64,000 nucleotides of DNA from Saccharibacillus sp. JS10 (GCF_024436065.1 NZ_JANFNS010000005.1:186001-250000), one strand, 5' to 3'; shown: positions 8,442 to 17,022, counted from the stretch's first letter. Made by a program: numbers and translations. The notes: generated by a model from the letters alone, not told the origin.

Positions 8442-9183
8442 TTTCATTAATCTGACGCAAGAACTTGCGTGTTCGTTCTTGCTGCGGATCTTCGAAAAAG
8501 CGCTGCGGTGCAGCTTCTTCGATGATATTTCCTTCCGCCATCAGCACGACTTTGCTTGCCACTTCGCGGGCGAACTTCATCTCGTGCGACACGACCAGCA
8601 TGGTCATGCCTTCTTGAGCCAGCTCGCGCATGACGCTGAGCACTTCGCCGACCAGTTCCGGATCTAGCGCAGAGGTCGGTTCGTCAAACAGCATAACGGC
8701 TGGCTCCATCGCCAGCGAACGGGCGATCGCGACCCGCTGCTGCTGCCCGCCCGAGAGACGGGACGGGTAGTAGTCTTCCCGCTCCGCAAGCCCGACGCGG
8801 TGCAGCAGTTTGCGTCCGATGGCTACGGCTTGTTCTTTGGGCAGCTTTTTCACCGTGATCAAGCCTTCTATCACATTGCCGAGCGCGGTCATATGCGGAT
8901 ACAAATTGAACTGCTGGAATACCATGCCGCTCTGTCTGCGAATCTCTCGCGTCGCCTGCTGACGCGCCCGCTTGGAAGCCGTCGCATCAACTATAATTCC
9001 GTTGACTTCGAAACTACCGCCCGAAATGTCTTCCAAGCCGTTCAAGCATCGCAGTAGCGTACTTTTCCCCGAACCGCTTGGCCCCAGCACGACTACGATA
9101 TCCCGCGCCGCGACTTGAAGATCGATACTTTTGAGCACTTCGAGATTCTGAAAATGTTTGGACAAACCTGTCGTCGTGATCAT
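8437..9183 (-). CDS. Polar amino-acid ABC transporter ATP-binding protein (system 1)
   Basis: A 248-residue ATPase of the GlnQ/TcyC type. Walker A is GPSGSGKST near residue 34, the signature is LSGGQQQR near 142, and Walker B with the catalytic Glu is [12 protein letters not shown] near 160. It energises import of a polar amino acid together with the permease (9200-9844) and the lipoprotein receptor (9887-10708) encoded upstream in the same direction, 16 bp from the permease. The substrate is not certain; the receptor looks like a cystine/glutamine-type one. Confidence 0.9.
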   Translation of the reverse strand: MITTTGLSKHFQNLEVLKSIDLQVAARDIVVVLGPSGSGKSTLLRCLNGLEDISGGSFEVNGIIVDATASKRARQQATREIRRQSGMVFQQFNLYPHMTALGNVIEGLITVKKLPKEQAVAIGRKLLHRVGLAEREDYYPSRLSGGQQQRVAIARSLAMEPAVMLFDEPTSALDPELVGEVLSVMRELAQEGMTMLVVSHEMKFAREVASKVVLMAEGNIIEEAAPQRFFEDPQQERTRKFLRQINEI

Positions 9184-9199
9184 CGCTTCATCTCCATGT

Positions 9200-9844
9200 T
9201 CAGTAAGCTTTCTCTAATCGGCGTTCGAAGCGTTCCAAAATAAAGGACAGCCCCGTGCTCATGATCCAATACATTACGCCGATCGCCAGATAAAAAGGCA
9301 TATATTGATAGTATTGAGCGATTAACAACTGCGCTTGGCGAAGCAGTTCGCTGACCGTGATAACCGAAACGAGAGACGTTTCTTTGAGCATGCCGATAAA
9401 CGTATTGCCCATCGGCGGAATCGCGATACGCATTGCTTGAGGCAGCACCACCCGGCGCATCGCCTGCCAAGGCGTCATCCCGGTCGAATAAGCGGCTTCC
9501 AACTGCCCTTTGGGAACCGAGAGAATCGCGCCGCGAAATGTCTCGGACAAATACGCGCCGGCATTCACGCTAAGCGCGATATAGGCCGCCGTAAGAGAAC
9601 CGAGCGTGATACCATAGTCCACGACGCCGTAATAAATAATGACGATCTGGACGAGAAGCGGCGTACCTCGAATGATCGAGACATAGACGCGAGCCAGCCA
9701 ACGAATCGGTCGATTGCCTTTGAGTCTGGCAATCGCGACGACCAAGCCGATCATCAGTCCGAAAAACATCGACACGATCGTCAGCAGCAAGGTAAAGCCT
9801 GCGCCCTTCAGCAAGAAGGGCAGATTGTCGAATACGATCTGCAT
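9200..9844 (-). CDS. Polar amino-acid ABC transporter permease (system 1)
   Basis: A 214-residue HisM/GlnP-type permease with about five membrane segments and the family loop that contacts the ATPase (EAAYSTGMTPWQAMRRVVLP near 135). One permease gene is present, so the channel is probably a homodimer. It lies between the receptor and ATPase genes in the TetR-led operon. Confidence 0.9.
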   Translation of the reverse strand: MQIVFDNLPFLLKGAGFTLLLTIVSMFFGLMIGLVVAIARLKGNRPIRWLARVYVSIIRGTPLLVQIVIIYYGVVDYGITLGSLTAAYIALSVNAGAYLSETFRGAILSVPKGQLEAAYSTGMTPWQAMRRVVLPQAMRIAIPPMGNTFIGMLKETSLVSVITVSELLRQAQLLIAQYYQYMPFYLAIGVMYWIMSTGLSFILERFERRLEKAY

Positions 9845-9886
9845 GAATTCTACCGCCTTTCTGCCGGAGGGCGAATGTTTTGATCT

Positions 9887-10708
9887 TTATTTGGACGGTG
9901 CTTCGCCGAACCATTTTTTGAAGATCGTATCGTAAGTGCCGTCTGCTTTCATATCCGCCAATGCTTTGTTCATCGATTCTTGCAGCTCGGCGTTGTCTTT
10001 GCGAAGAGCGATCCCCGCTTCGTCCGATTTAATCGGCTCGCCTACTGCTTTGATTTTGAAGCCGTTCTCGTCCACGATCGGCTTCAGCGCATACAGATTA
10101 TTGATCGTCGCGTCGATGCGACCCGCATCCAGATCTTTCAGCGATGTAATGACGTCGTCGTAGGTTTTGATCTCGAAATCGCCGACTTTCGGCAGCACTT
10201 CGGTGCGCAGGTACGTCTCGTCGTTGGTTCCGAGCCCTACGCCGACTTTTTTACCTTTGAAGTCGTCCAGCTTGGTAATATCGTTGTTGTTTTCGTTCAC
10301 GATGATTTTGACTTCGTTCGTAATATAACCGTCCGTGAAATCGATTTGTTTTTTGCGCTCGTCCGTAATCGTTACCTGACTGACCACGATATCGAACTTT
10401 TTGGCTTGCAAGCTTGGGATCAATCCAGAGAATTCTTGAGTCGTGAATTCCGCTTTGACTCCGATACGTTTAGCGATTTCTTTGGCGATATCCGGATCGA
10501 AACCGTCAACTTCTTTTTGTTCGTTCAAGAATGTGTAAGGCGGATAAGTCCCCATCGTGCCGACCTTGATTACGCCGGCTTTTTTGATCTGCTCCAATTC
10601 GTTACCGGATGCTGCTCCCGAATTCGAATTTCCTCCGCATGCGCTCAGAATGAGGCTTAATGTCGTCAATGTCGCGAGGGTCATGCCTGCCAATTTACGT
10701 TTCATCAT
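9887..10708 (-). CDS. Amino-acid-binding lipoprotein (system 1)
   Basis: A 273-residue family-3 solute-binding protein. The signal peptide ends in a lipobox with the modified Cys24 (LILSACG), so the protein is tethered to the outer face of the membrane. GTYPPYTFL and GFDPDIAKEIAKRIGV near residues 55-85 and ITDERKKQIDFTD near 115 are characteristic of the FliY/TcyA branch. Likely ligand: cystine or another polar amino acid, not certain. Two adjacent ATG codons are available; the ribosome site AAGGGG precedes both. It starts 19 bp after the TetR gene, with which it should be cotranscribed. Confidence 0.88.
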   Translation of the reverse strand: MMKRKLAGMTLATLTTLSLILSACGGNSNSGAASGNELEQIKKAGVIKVGTMGTYPPYTFLNEQKEVDGFDPDIAKEIAKRIGVKAEFTTQEFSGLIPSLQAKKFDIVVSQVTITDERKKQIDFTDGYITNEVKIIVNENNNDITKLDDFKGKKVGVGLGTNDETYLRTEVLPKVGDFEIKTYDDVITSLKDLDAGRIDATINNLYALKPIVDENGFKIKAVGEPIKSDEAGIALRKDNAELQESMNKALADMKADGTYDTIFKKWFGEAPSK

Positions 10709-10727
10709 CTTTTTTATCCCCTTATCC

Positions 10728-11378
10728 TTATCTTGATTTTCCTAATAATCCATAGAACTCGAAATTCGCCAATTCGCTCGCCAACTGCTCGGCAGTCGAT
10801 TCGGCAATTTTGCTGTGCATCTCGCCTGAATCGAACAGCCAGCGCGACAACAACCCTTCGCACATGCTCATCAAGAGAGCGGCGCGAAGTTCGACATCGA
10901 TACTTTCCGGCAGCATATGCAGCTCTTTCGCTCTGCGAATATTACGCCGGAAACCCTGCTCCATCGCGTTCCGGGCGTCAGAGATACTTTGGCGGATCGT
11001 CTGATCCGCTCCGTTGCCCATCAGCAGAATTTCCATTAAGTGACGATTTTGCTGGGCAAAACCAAACAATCGAAGAAACAAAGCTTCCGAAGCCTGCACC
11101 ATATCGTCCAGTTCTCCGGGATCTTGGCGATAGCCTTGGTCGATCACTTGAAGCAACCGTCCCTTGCCCTGCTCGATAATATCCAACCCAATGGCTTCTT
11201 TGCTTTTGAAATGCCAATAAAAAGTGCCTTGCGCGACGCCCGCTTCGGATACGATGTCCGATATCTTCGTTTGATGATAGCCGAGCCTGGCGAACTTCTC
11301 TAGCGCGATCTCCATCAATTGAGCTTTTCGATCAATCGATTCTTTATTTTTTTCCTCATTGGATTCATCGTTAGGCAA
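10728..11378 (-). CDS. TetR/AcrR-family regulator of the amino-acid ABC operon
   Basis: A 216-residue TetR protein; the helix-turn-helix covers residues ~20-65 (TKISDIVSEAGVAQGTFYWH). The start is a TTG (11378), supported by a strong GGAGGAG 9 nt upstream. It is the first gene of an apparent four- or five-gene operon (TetR, receptor, permease, ATPase, perhaps OsmC), so it probably controls its own operon through the site described at 11398-11454. The inducer is unknown. Confidence 0.85.
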   Translation of the reverse strand: MPNDESNEEKNKESIDRKAQLMEIALEKFARLGYHQTKISDIVSEAGVAQGTFYWHFKSKEAIGLDIIEQGKGRLLQVIDQGYRQDPGELDDMVQASEALFLRLFGFAQQNRHLMEILLMGNGADQTIRQSISDARNAMEQGFRRNIRRAKELHMLPESIDVELRAALLMSMCEGLLSRWLFDSGEMHSKIAESTAEQLASELANFEFYGLLGKSR

Positions 11379-11397
11379 CCTGCATCTCCTCCCCGAT

Positions 11398-11454
11398 TGA
11401 CGAGTCAGTCAGTATTTATTTTTAAATCCTATGGGATAACTCAGGTATTGTCAA
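11398..11454 (-). promoter_or_regulatory. Promoter and candidate TetR operator
   Basis: On the minus strand TTGACA (11449-11454), 17 bp, TAGGAT (11426-11431) forms a near-ideal sigma-A promoter. Just downstream, over the expected transcription start, lies TGACTGACTCGTCA (about 11399-11412), an imperfect dyad of the TGACTNNNNAGTCA kind often bound by TetR proteins. Confidence 0.65.
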
Positions 11455-11486
11455 GCAGATTTGTTTAGCCTACTATTTCCTACAAA

Positions 11487-11518
11487 AAAAGAAGCCCGCG
11501 TATATGCGTAGCTTCCTT
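11487..11518 (-). terminator. Terminator of the small membrane-protein gene
   Basis: GAAGC...GCTTC stem with inner CGCG/TGCG pairing, followed on the minus strand by a run of T residues. Confidence 0.65.
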
Positions 11519-11710
11519 TTATCTAACTTTATGATTGATGATGTACAAGATGCCTCCGAAAAGAAATCCGCCGAATATCATACTAATGACGATGCTCGTC
11601 AATGCGGTTAAAAGCAGCTGTTCAGTTGTATTCGGAATATTGATTAGCAATAGTACCGCACAGCATATACTTGGAATCCAAAAAGATTTGGAACGTAGAA
11701 AATAGATCAT
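11519..11710 (-). CDS. Small two-helix membrane protein
   Basis: A 63-residue protein with two hydrophobic segments (residues ~10-25 and ~33-57) and charged ends. No family recognised. It follows the lipoprotein gene at 11745 by 34 bp on the same strand, and a terminator follows its stop, so the two probably form a small operon. Real coding status rests on this arrangement and is not certain. Confidence 0.55.
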   Translation of the reverse strand: MIYFLRSKSFWIPSICCAVLLLINIPNTTEQLLLTALTSIVISMIFGGFLFGGILYIINHKVR

Positions 11711-11744
11711 GGTCTGCTCCCTTGATTTTGTATATGTAGTCTAG

Positions 11745-12200
11745 TTACTTGGCGTCGGTTCGTAAAACAAAAGCAAACGTTTTGTTATCATCCTCGTTGA
11801 TCAACTTAAACCCTCGAATGATATTGCCCGGTTCGTGATCTGTAGAATCCGAACTGTAGGCAGTCAGCGGATTCATAGGAACGGTAAAAGTTACGATGCC
11901 TTTTTTAGCTTCTGCGGTCACTGGAAAAGGTTCGCTACTTGCGAATTTCGAAGTTCCGTCTTCATTTAGAATCAAATCTTGAACTTGATAACGGCTTGAA
12001 GAAGAATCAGGTAGCGCTACAGAAATCTTTTCTTCTGATTTCACGTAAGGTAACTCGGAAGGCTTTTGAGAAATGAGACGTTGGAACAGAGTTTTATCAT
12101 TTTCTTCCACCTTCAAAGCCGAAATCTTCGTCTGATCTTGGTCTTGAACACATCCGGTTAAAAGCAAAAAAAGGACGACACCGAAACTCCATTTTTTCAT
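11745..12200 (-). CDS. Putative lipoprotein of unknown function
   Basis: A 151-residue protein with a lipoprotein signal peptide: hydrophobic core then LLLTGC with Cys17 as the lipidated residue. The mature part is mostly polar with beta-like stretches; no family recognised. Tethered to the outside of the membrane if processed. It precedes the small membrane protein at 11519. Confidence 0.7.
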   Translation of the reverse strand: MKKWSFGVVLFLLLTGCVQDQDQTKISALKVEENDKTLFQRLISQKPSELPYVKSEEKISVALPDSSSSRYQVQDLILNEDGTSKFASSEPFPVTAEAKKGIVTFTVPMNPLTAYSSDSTDHEPGNIIRGFKLINEDDNKTFAFVLRTDAK

Positions 12201-12342
12201 TATCTTTTTTTATCCTCCGTCATTCAAAAATTACTTTATATCCAATGAACGAGTGTAGATTTTGCTTCGTTACGTTTCAGGATGAATTTTTTAACAAAAA
12301 AAAACCTGCTCTAAAGCGCTAGTTTCTTTGACGTTATGGCTT

Positions 12343-13206
12343 TTATAGAATTCGAGTCATTTTCGCAAAAGGTTCTCCGCTTTGAAAGCCGACTCTCTGA
12401 TACAAAGCTTCTGCCGGGTTGCCTACTGTGACACATAGCTTAACAACAGGAGCATGTAAACGCGCTTGAGCCTTAACGTGACGCAGCATGAATTCTGCAA
12501 TTCCTTTTCCTCGATAAGCAGGCAAGACCGCTATATCTGCAATTTCTGCAAAACCAAGAGGCATCTTCTCGCCAATCCCAGCCATACAAACTCCGACAAT
12601 CTCTGATTTATTTTTATCCAGGATGTATACAGAAAGAGGTTCATGGCGATACACATCCAGCACATATTGAATATCTTTGAGTACTTCTTCTTCGCTCGGC
12701 GTGCCAAAAGTCTGATAATCAATGCCTCCGGTATAAGAAGACTTTAATAGCTTCTGAACGAAATGCAGATTTGTCGTCTCGTCTAAACGTTGCAAAATCA
12801 ACCCTTCTTCAATTTCAAACGTTTGTTCTCCGCCAGTCGGGCAACACATTACTTTACGCGTACTTTGAACCTGAAAACCATGTCTGATCAAAACCGCAAT
12901 ATCAAGTTGTAAAACTCCATTAATCCGCATAATTTGTTCGTTAGGATCGCTTAATAAACCTGCCCAGAATTGTTCCCGATCCATAAAAGGCGGAATTATA
13001 AATGGATATATCAGCGTATCGCCAAGCTTTATAATCCCGCCGATCCTTACCCCGTCTTTGACAATCCAGAAGCAGTCTTGTGTGAATTCGGTATCATCCA
13101 ATCGTCCAGTCCAGTCATACCACATCTCCAGATCCGTATTGGAATAGATCACTTGGTTGACGGCAAACTCTTCTTGATCGGCACGTTCCCATTGATAAAA
13201 AGTCAT
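12343..13206 (-). CDS. GNAT-family N-acetyltransferase
   Basis: A 287-residue protein whose C-terminal half (about 150-287) is a GNAT domain; the acetyl-CoA loop is AYRGKGIAEFML near residue 240. The N-terminal half is a degenerate GNAT-like or family-specific extension. Substrate unknown. A weak hairpin with T-tract (about 12297-12330) follows its stop. Confidence 0.8.
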   Translation of the reverse strand: MTFYQWERADQEEFAVNQVIYSNTDLEMWYDWTGRLDDTEFTQDCFWIVKDGVRIGGIIKLGDTLIYPFIIPPFMDREQFWAGLLSDPNEQIMRINGVLQLDIAVLIRHGFQVQSTRKVMCCPTGGEQTFEIEEGLILQRLDETTNLHFVQKLLKSSYTGGIDYQTFGTPSEEEVLKDIQYVLDVYRHEPLSVYILDKNKSEIVGVCMAGIGEKMPLGFAEIADIAVLPAYRGKGIAEFMLRHVKAQARLHAPVVKLCVTVGNPAEALYQRVGFQSGEPFAKMTRIL

Positions 13207-13318
13207 ATGTAGTTCCTCGCATTCGTAAATGATGGAAGCTCAATCGATTTATCATAAACGAATTGGAGGTTGATAAATGAACCGTTCTTGCTCGGAATTC
13301 GATTATACCAATAGCTCT

Positions 13319-13645
13319 TTATTTCAAAGACCCATTTCTAGTCGCTTTCTGATACTCTCCGTTTACTTCAACTGCAATAGCTTCGCTAGATTCTATGCCT
13401 TTAATTTCAAACAATTTGCTCCCAACAGGTGTATCATTGGCTTCTTCGTTACCCCCTGGCATAGGCGTGGCTACACGTTTCACTTCACCAAGCTGATTTC
13501 CAATATCGTCTTGCGTGACTGTTTCTACAGATAATCCATAAAGCGTATCATCTAAAGAAACGACACTGGGATAAGTTTCTTCCGATCCAATGGAACATCC
13601 CGCTAATATCACAATAGAAAGAAAAACAGGTAGTAGTGATTTCAA
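13319..13645 (-). CDS. Small putative lipoprotein
   Basis: A 108-residue protein. Signal peptide with lipobox ILAGC (Cys17), followed by an acidic mature part of about 90 residues. No family recognised and no partner gene adjacent. The surrounding stretches 13207-13318 and 13646-13801 are AT-rich with no gene. Confidence 0.65.
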   Translation of the reverse strand: MKSLLPVFLSIVILAGCSIGSEETYPSVVSLDDTLYGLSVETVTQDDIGNQLGEVKRVATPMPGGNEEANDTPVGSKLFEIKGIESSEAIAVEVNGEYQKATRNGSLK

Positions 13646-13801
13646 TACTTTACGCCTCCATTATCATGAGGAATATTTATCTAATAAAACAACTTTTATA
13701 CTTATATAGTATTGAAGAATGTAGCATTAAAAGTAAAGCGATATCTATCCAGTACTTTTTATTTCATCGAAAAAGTCTACTTTTATCGCCGGTTTCTCTA
13801 C

Positions 13802-14473
13802 TTATTTTCCTACATTCACAATTTTGCCAATCCACCCCGGCTCCGTTGTCGCTGCACGCACCAGACTATCCGCGCAATCTGCAAAAGATAAAGGTTGAAA
13901 CGGAGCAATACGGGCTGCCGGGCCTGCGGTATAACTCAAAGTAGCTTCTGCATGGCTCAGCCCTGCCGGTCTGACAATCACCCAATCCAGATTGCTCCGT
14001 TGTACCGACTGCTCCGCTGCCCTTTTGTCTGTGATCGCTTTAGAGAACACACGGCGATTGATGCCCAACATCAAGCGACTGCCTACAGACAACTCTTTTC
14101 CATCGCTCAGACCAATGCCGCTTTGCATGACAAAGCGCTTAACTCCGACGCGTCGGCATGCTTCCACAATGTTCGGGATCCCTTCCGACATTACGGTACC
14201 CGGCGAGAAGTTTGACGTTAACGTATTCATGATTCCTTTCGACGTAGAACCGCCGGAAGGGCCGATACAACTGATCACGACATCGACTCCCGCAATCGCT
14301 TCGGCTAGGCTCGATCCGTTCAATACGTCTCCTTTTCGAATGATAAGTCTTTTTTGCGGAGAAATCTGTTCCGGTCTCCGCGCCACCGCTACCACTTCGT
14401 GACCTAACTGAAGCGCTCTTTCCACCGTATGCTTCCCTGTTCCCCCCGTTGCTCCAATGATCGCGATTTTCAT
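13802..14473 (-). CDS. NAD(P)-binding oxidoreductase (atypical SDR, NmrA/YwnB-like)
   Basis: A 223-residue Rossmann protein. The cofactor loop GATGGTGKH is at residues 7-15, of the atypical SDR type; VVISCIGPSGG near 67 and a second substrate-side region follow. Such proteins are often flavin/quinone reductases or redox sensors. It is divergent from a TetR gene with a doublet of ACAATTGT palindromes between them, so it is the likely target of that regulator. Confidence 0.8.
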   Translation of the reverse strand: MKIAIIGATGGTGKHTVERALQLGHEVVAVARRPEQISPQKRLIIRKGDVLNGSSLAEAIAGVDVVISCIGPSGGSTSKGIMNTLTSNFSPGTVMSEGIPNIVEACRRVGVKRFVMQSGIGLSDGKELSVGSRLMLGINRRVFSKAITDKRAAEQSVQRSNLDWVIVRPAGLSHAEATLSYTAGPAARIAPFQPLSFADCADSLVRAATTEPGWIGKIVNVGK

Positions 14474-14533
14474 GTGAACGACTCCTTCTGGTTTTTGATT
14501 GCGATGATTCTCTTGCTTTTACTTTCTCTAAAA

Positions 14534-14575
14534 TGCACAATTGTGTAATAAGTAACGCCTATGTACAATTGTATA
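14534..14575. promoter_or_regulatory. Twin palindromic operators between the oxidoreductase and TetR genes
   Basis: CACAATTGTG (14536-14545) and TACAATTGTA (14564-14573), perfect 10-bp palindromes sharing the core ACAATTGT, with centres 28 bp apart. On the minus strand the second overlaps a candidate -10 TACAAT (with TTGTAG 16 bp upstream). Likely sites of the adjacent TetR regulator. Confidence 0.65.
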
Positions 14576-14680
14576 AAGGAATAGCAAGTCTACAAGTAGC
14601 AAAAAATCAGAGTTCGCGTATTAATTCACAGATCATGGGGTATTGTGCATGTATTTCAGAGGAAAGTCGGTGAGCATTTT

Positions 14681-15244
14681 ATGTTGAACTTAGATCGAAG
14701 AGTACGCAAATCGCGGGAAGCGATAAAAGGTGCTGTAATTGAACTGATGATTGAAAAAAACTTCGATCAGATCACGCTGCAAGACATTTCAGATCGAGCA
14801 GATGTTAGCCGTAGGACGGTCTACCTGCATTACGTAGACAAATTCGATCTTTTGGACAAACTTCTCGAAGAACATATCCAAGAGCTACGGGAATTTTGCG
14901 ATCAGGTAGAAGCTGCTGAACATGAGAAGATTGTTTTGTTGTGGTTTGAGTATTTGGAGAAACATTATTCGTTCTTTTCGGCGATGCTTAAAAGTAAAGG
15001 AAGTCTGTTTTTCCATAATCGATTTCTTGAATTTTTCCTTGAAGAGTTGGGGAAGAACGAACATGATTTGCCTGAAAAGAATGATCCAAAACCAACAGAC
15101 GGCGAGATCGTGGATATGCAGTTTTTGGGAGCCGCTATTGTGGGGATTGTGGAATGGTGGTTCAAAAATGACCAACCTCTTTCGCCTTCGTTTATGGCAG
15201 AGAGAGTCGGAGTGTTGCTGAAAAGGAATCTGCTTGATGAATAA
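14681..15244 (+). CDS. TetR/AcrR-family regulator
   Basis: A 187-residue TetR protein; the helix-turn-helix is at about residues 8-55 (ITLQDISDRADVSRRTVYLH). The C-terminal domain resembles the TetR_C_8 type found in DhaS-like regulators. I start at the ATG at 14681, preceded by GGTGAG at 6 nt, rather than a GTG 12 codons upstream without a ribosome site. It is divergent from the NAD(P)-binding oxidoreductase, probably its target. Confidence 0.82.
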   Translation: MLNLDRRVRKSREAIKGAVIELMIEKNFDQITLQDISDRADVSRRTVYLHYVDKFDLLDKLLEEHIQELREFCDQVEAAEHEKIVLLWFEYLEKHYSFFSAMLKSKGSLFFHNRFLEFFLEELGKNEHDLPEKNDPKPTDGEIVDMQFLGAAIVGIVEWWFKNDQPLSPSFMAERVGVLLKRNLLDE

Positions 15245-15245
15245 T

Positions 15246-15280
15246 AAAAAGCCCGCGACGAACGCGGGCTTTGCTTTTTT
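15246..15280. terminator. Bidirectional terminator between TetR and alpha/beta-hydrolase genes
   Basis: AAAGCCCGCG pairs with CGCGGGCTTT, A-tract before and T-tract after. Confidence 0.9.
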
Positions 15281-16142
15281 AACCTAATCGGCTTTTTAGA
15301 AAACGACGAATCAACGCCGCGCTAATATCCAAATCTTCTTCCAACGGGAAATGCCCGGTATTCAACAAATGTACCTCTACATCTTCCAAATCATCCATGT
15401 ACGCAAGAGCTCCTTTGACACCGAAAAACATATCGTTTTTTCCCCATGCAACCAATACAGGTGGCTGGTGCTTGCGGAAATATTCGTGCCATGTCGGGTA
15501 TTGCTTGAGATTGTTCTGATAGTCGTAATAAAGCGCAAGCTGAATATCTTGATTTCCAGGTCGATCCAGATGGATTTGATCGTTGTTCCAGTTGTCTGGG
15601 CTGATACTTTCGGGATCGCGTGTACCGTTCACGTATTGAAGCTTTGTGATCGGGAGGGCTAATAAATCAATCACGCCTTGGCGAACATCCGTATTCTCCG
15701 GAGTTTTCCAATACGCTTGAATAGGCGCCCATGCCGACTCTAATCCGATTTCATAAGCGTTACCGTTTTGCGTGATGATCGCTTGTACGCGCTCTGGGTG
15801 CATGACTGCCAGACGATAACCGACAGGAGCGCCGTAATCATGTACATAGAGGCTGTATTTATCCAGATTCAATTGCATAACAAAAGCATTCATCAGATTC
15901 GCTATGCTATCAAACGTATAACTAAACTCCGTCATAGAAGGTTGGTCGCTATTGCCAAAGCCCGGATAATCGGGAGCGATAACATGATAATCACCTGCTA
16001 ACTGAATAATCAGCCGACGATACATATGGGAGGACGACGGGAACCCATGTAACAATAAAATCGTCGGATTGCTCCGGCTGCCCGCTTCTCGGTAAAACAC
16101 ATTCAATCCTTCTACGACCGCATACTTATGTTTCACGTTCAT
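15279..16142 (-). CDS. Alpha/beta hydrolase, haloalkane dehalogenase/epoxide hydrolase-like
   Basis: A 287-residue alpha/beta hydrolase. The oxyanion motif LLHGFPSSS is near residue 32; the nucleophile elbow is VHDYGAPVG, with Asp in place of the usual Ser, as in haloalkane dehalogenases and epoxide hydrolases; the later acid is in WGKNDMFF and the His in TGHFPLEED. Substrate unknown. I start at 16142, preceded by GAGGTGA, not at the upstream in-frame codon. The gene is divergent from a TetR gene and its promoter contains a matching operator, so it is probably repressed by that protein. Confidence 0.85.
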   Translation of the reverse strand: MNVKHKYAVVEGLNVFYREAGSRSNPTILLLHGFPSSSHMYRRLIIQLAGDYHVIAPDYPGFGNSDQPSMTEFSYTFDSIANLMNAFVMQLNLDKYSLYVHDYGAPVGYRLAVMHPERVQAIITQNGNAYEIGLESAWAPIQAYWKTPENTDVRQGVIDLLALPITKLQYVNGTRDPESISPDNWNNDQIHLDRPGNQDIQLALYYDYQNNLKQYPTWHEYFRKHQPPVLVAWGKNDMFFGVKGALAYMDDLEDVEVHLLNTGHFPLEEDLDISAALIRRFLKSRLG

Positions 16143-16200
16143 TAGAATCACCTCGTTTTGGAATAGAGAATAGAACCTGCAGGATTCTGTCTTGTTTCGA

Positions 16201-16229
16201 ATTATACATACAGGTCTGTATAGTTTCAA
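16201..16229 (-). promoter_or_regulatory. Hydrolase promoter with TetR operator O1 in the spacer
   Basis: On the minus strand TTGAAA (16224-16229), 17 bp, TATAAT (16201-16206). The spacer contains ATACA-GGTC-TGTAT (16208-16221, plus-strand reading), the same site as O2 near the TetR gene. Confidence 0.75.
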
Positions 16230-16250
16230 GTCTTTTATTTTTATTTTGAT

Positions 16251-16300
16251 TTGCAATTGCATTCACCGAGTTTTATTATAAAAGTATACAAGTCTGTATA
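16251..16300 (+). promoter_or_regulatory. TetR promoter with operator O2
   Basis: TTGCAA (16251-16256), 17 bp, TATTAT (16274-16279), followed by TATACA-AGTC-TGTATA (16285-16300) at the expected start of transcription. The site matches O1, giving a consensus ATACA-RGTC-TGTAT and predicting autoregulation. Confidence 0.7.
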
Positions 16301-16342
16301 TGTTGAAAATATAGAGTTAAATAAAAGAACGGAGATTCTCAA

Positions 16343-16912
16343 ATGGTCAATAAAAGTAAAAAAGAGCAGATTTTGCGCGTAGCATCGAATCTTTTCAATA
16401 AGCAAGGGATTCGCGCTACCGGAGTCGATCAAGTGGTGGCAGAGTCACAAGTTGCTAAAATGACTTTATATAATCATTTTCCGTCGAAAGATAAGCTAGT
16501 ATTGGCGTATTTGGAAAGACAAGACGAACAATGGCGAGGTTGGTTTCAGTCTTCTGTCGAACAACGCGAAGATACGCCGCAAAAGCGGCTGCTAGCGGTA
16601 TACGATGTATTGGGCGAATGGTTTGCAGCGCCGGAATTTACGGGTTGCGCCTTTATTAAAACAGCATCCGAGTATTTGGATCATAGCCATCCGTACTTTG
16701 AAGCCACGCAGCGGTATAAAATCATATTGAAAAACTATATTCGGGAACTGGTAGAGCAGTCCGATTTCAAAAAACCTGAAGCGTTGGCAAGCGCATTGTA
16801 TTTGCTGGTGGAAGGCGCAATTACGGCATATATGCTGCAATCCGATACGGAATCTGCCGATCATGCCAAAAATGCAGCCGCTATCTTGATCCAAAATTTC
16901 AAAGACAATTGA
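16343..16912 (+). CDS. TetR/AcrR-family regulator
   Basis: A 189-residue TetR protein. The N-terminal helix-turn-helix is at residues ~8-55 (RATGVDQVVAESQVAKMTLY). It is divergent from the alpha/beta-hydrolase gene and has two matching palindromes in the intergenic region, one for each promoter. Likely represses both; the ligand is unknown but may be a substrate of the hydrolase. ACGGAG lies upstream of the ATG. Ended by the hairpin at 16941. Confidence 0.85.
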   Translation: MVNKSKKEQILRVASNLFNKQGIRATGVDQVVAESQVAKMTLYNHFPSKDKLVLAYLERQDEQWRGWFQSSVEQREDTPQKRLLAVYDVLGEWFAAPEFTGCAFIKTASEYLDHSHPYFEATQRYKIILKNYIRELVEQSDFKKPEALASALYLLVEGAITAYMLQSDTESADHAKNAAAILIQNFKDN

Positions 16913-16940
16913 TGCTTAGATATATGTTAAAAAACACAAA

Positions 16941-16966
16941 AAAGCCCGCGTCTATCGCGGGCTTTT
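16941..16966. terminator. Bidirectional terminator after the TetR gene
   Basis: AAAGCCCGCG (16941-16950) with CGCGGGCTTTT (from 16956); it lies between the TetR gene and the convergent chemoreceptor gene. Confidence 0.85.
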
Positions 16967-17022
16967 CTGTTTCTTTATTCATCCTGCATGTAGCAAGATT
17001 TTGTTGTACCTTTCGCTGCCTT

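Noticed and set aside
9335-9883. Plus-strand frame opposite the permease of amino-acid system 1
   Set aside because: Low-complexity Arg/His/Asp product with no ribosome site; the opposite strand encodes a typical permease.
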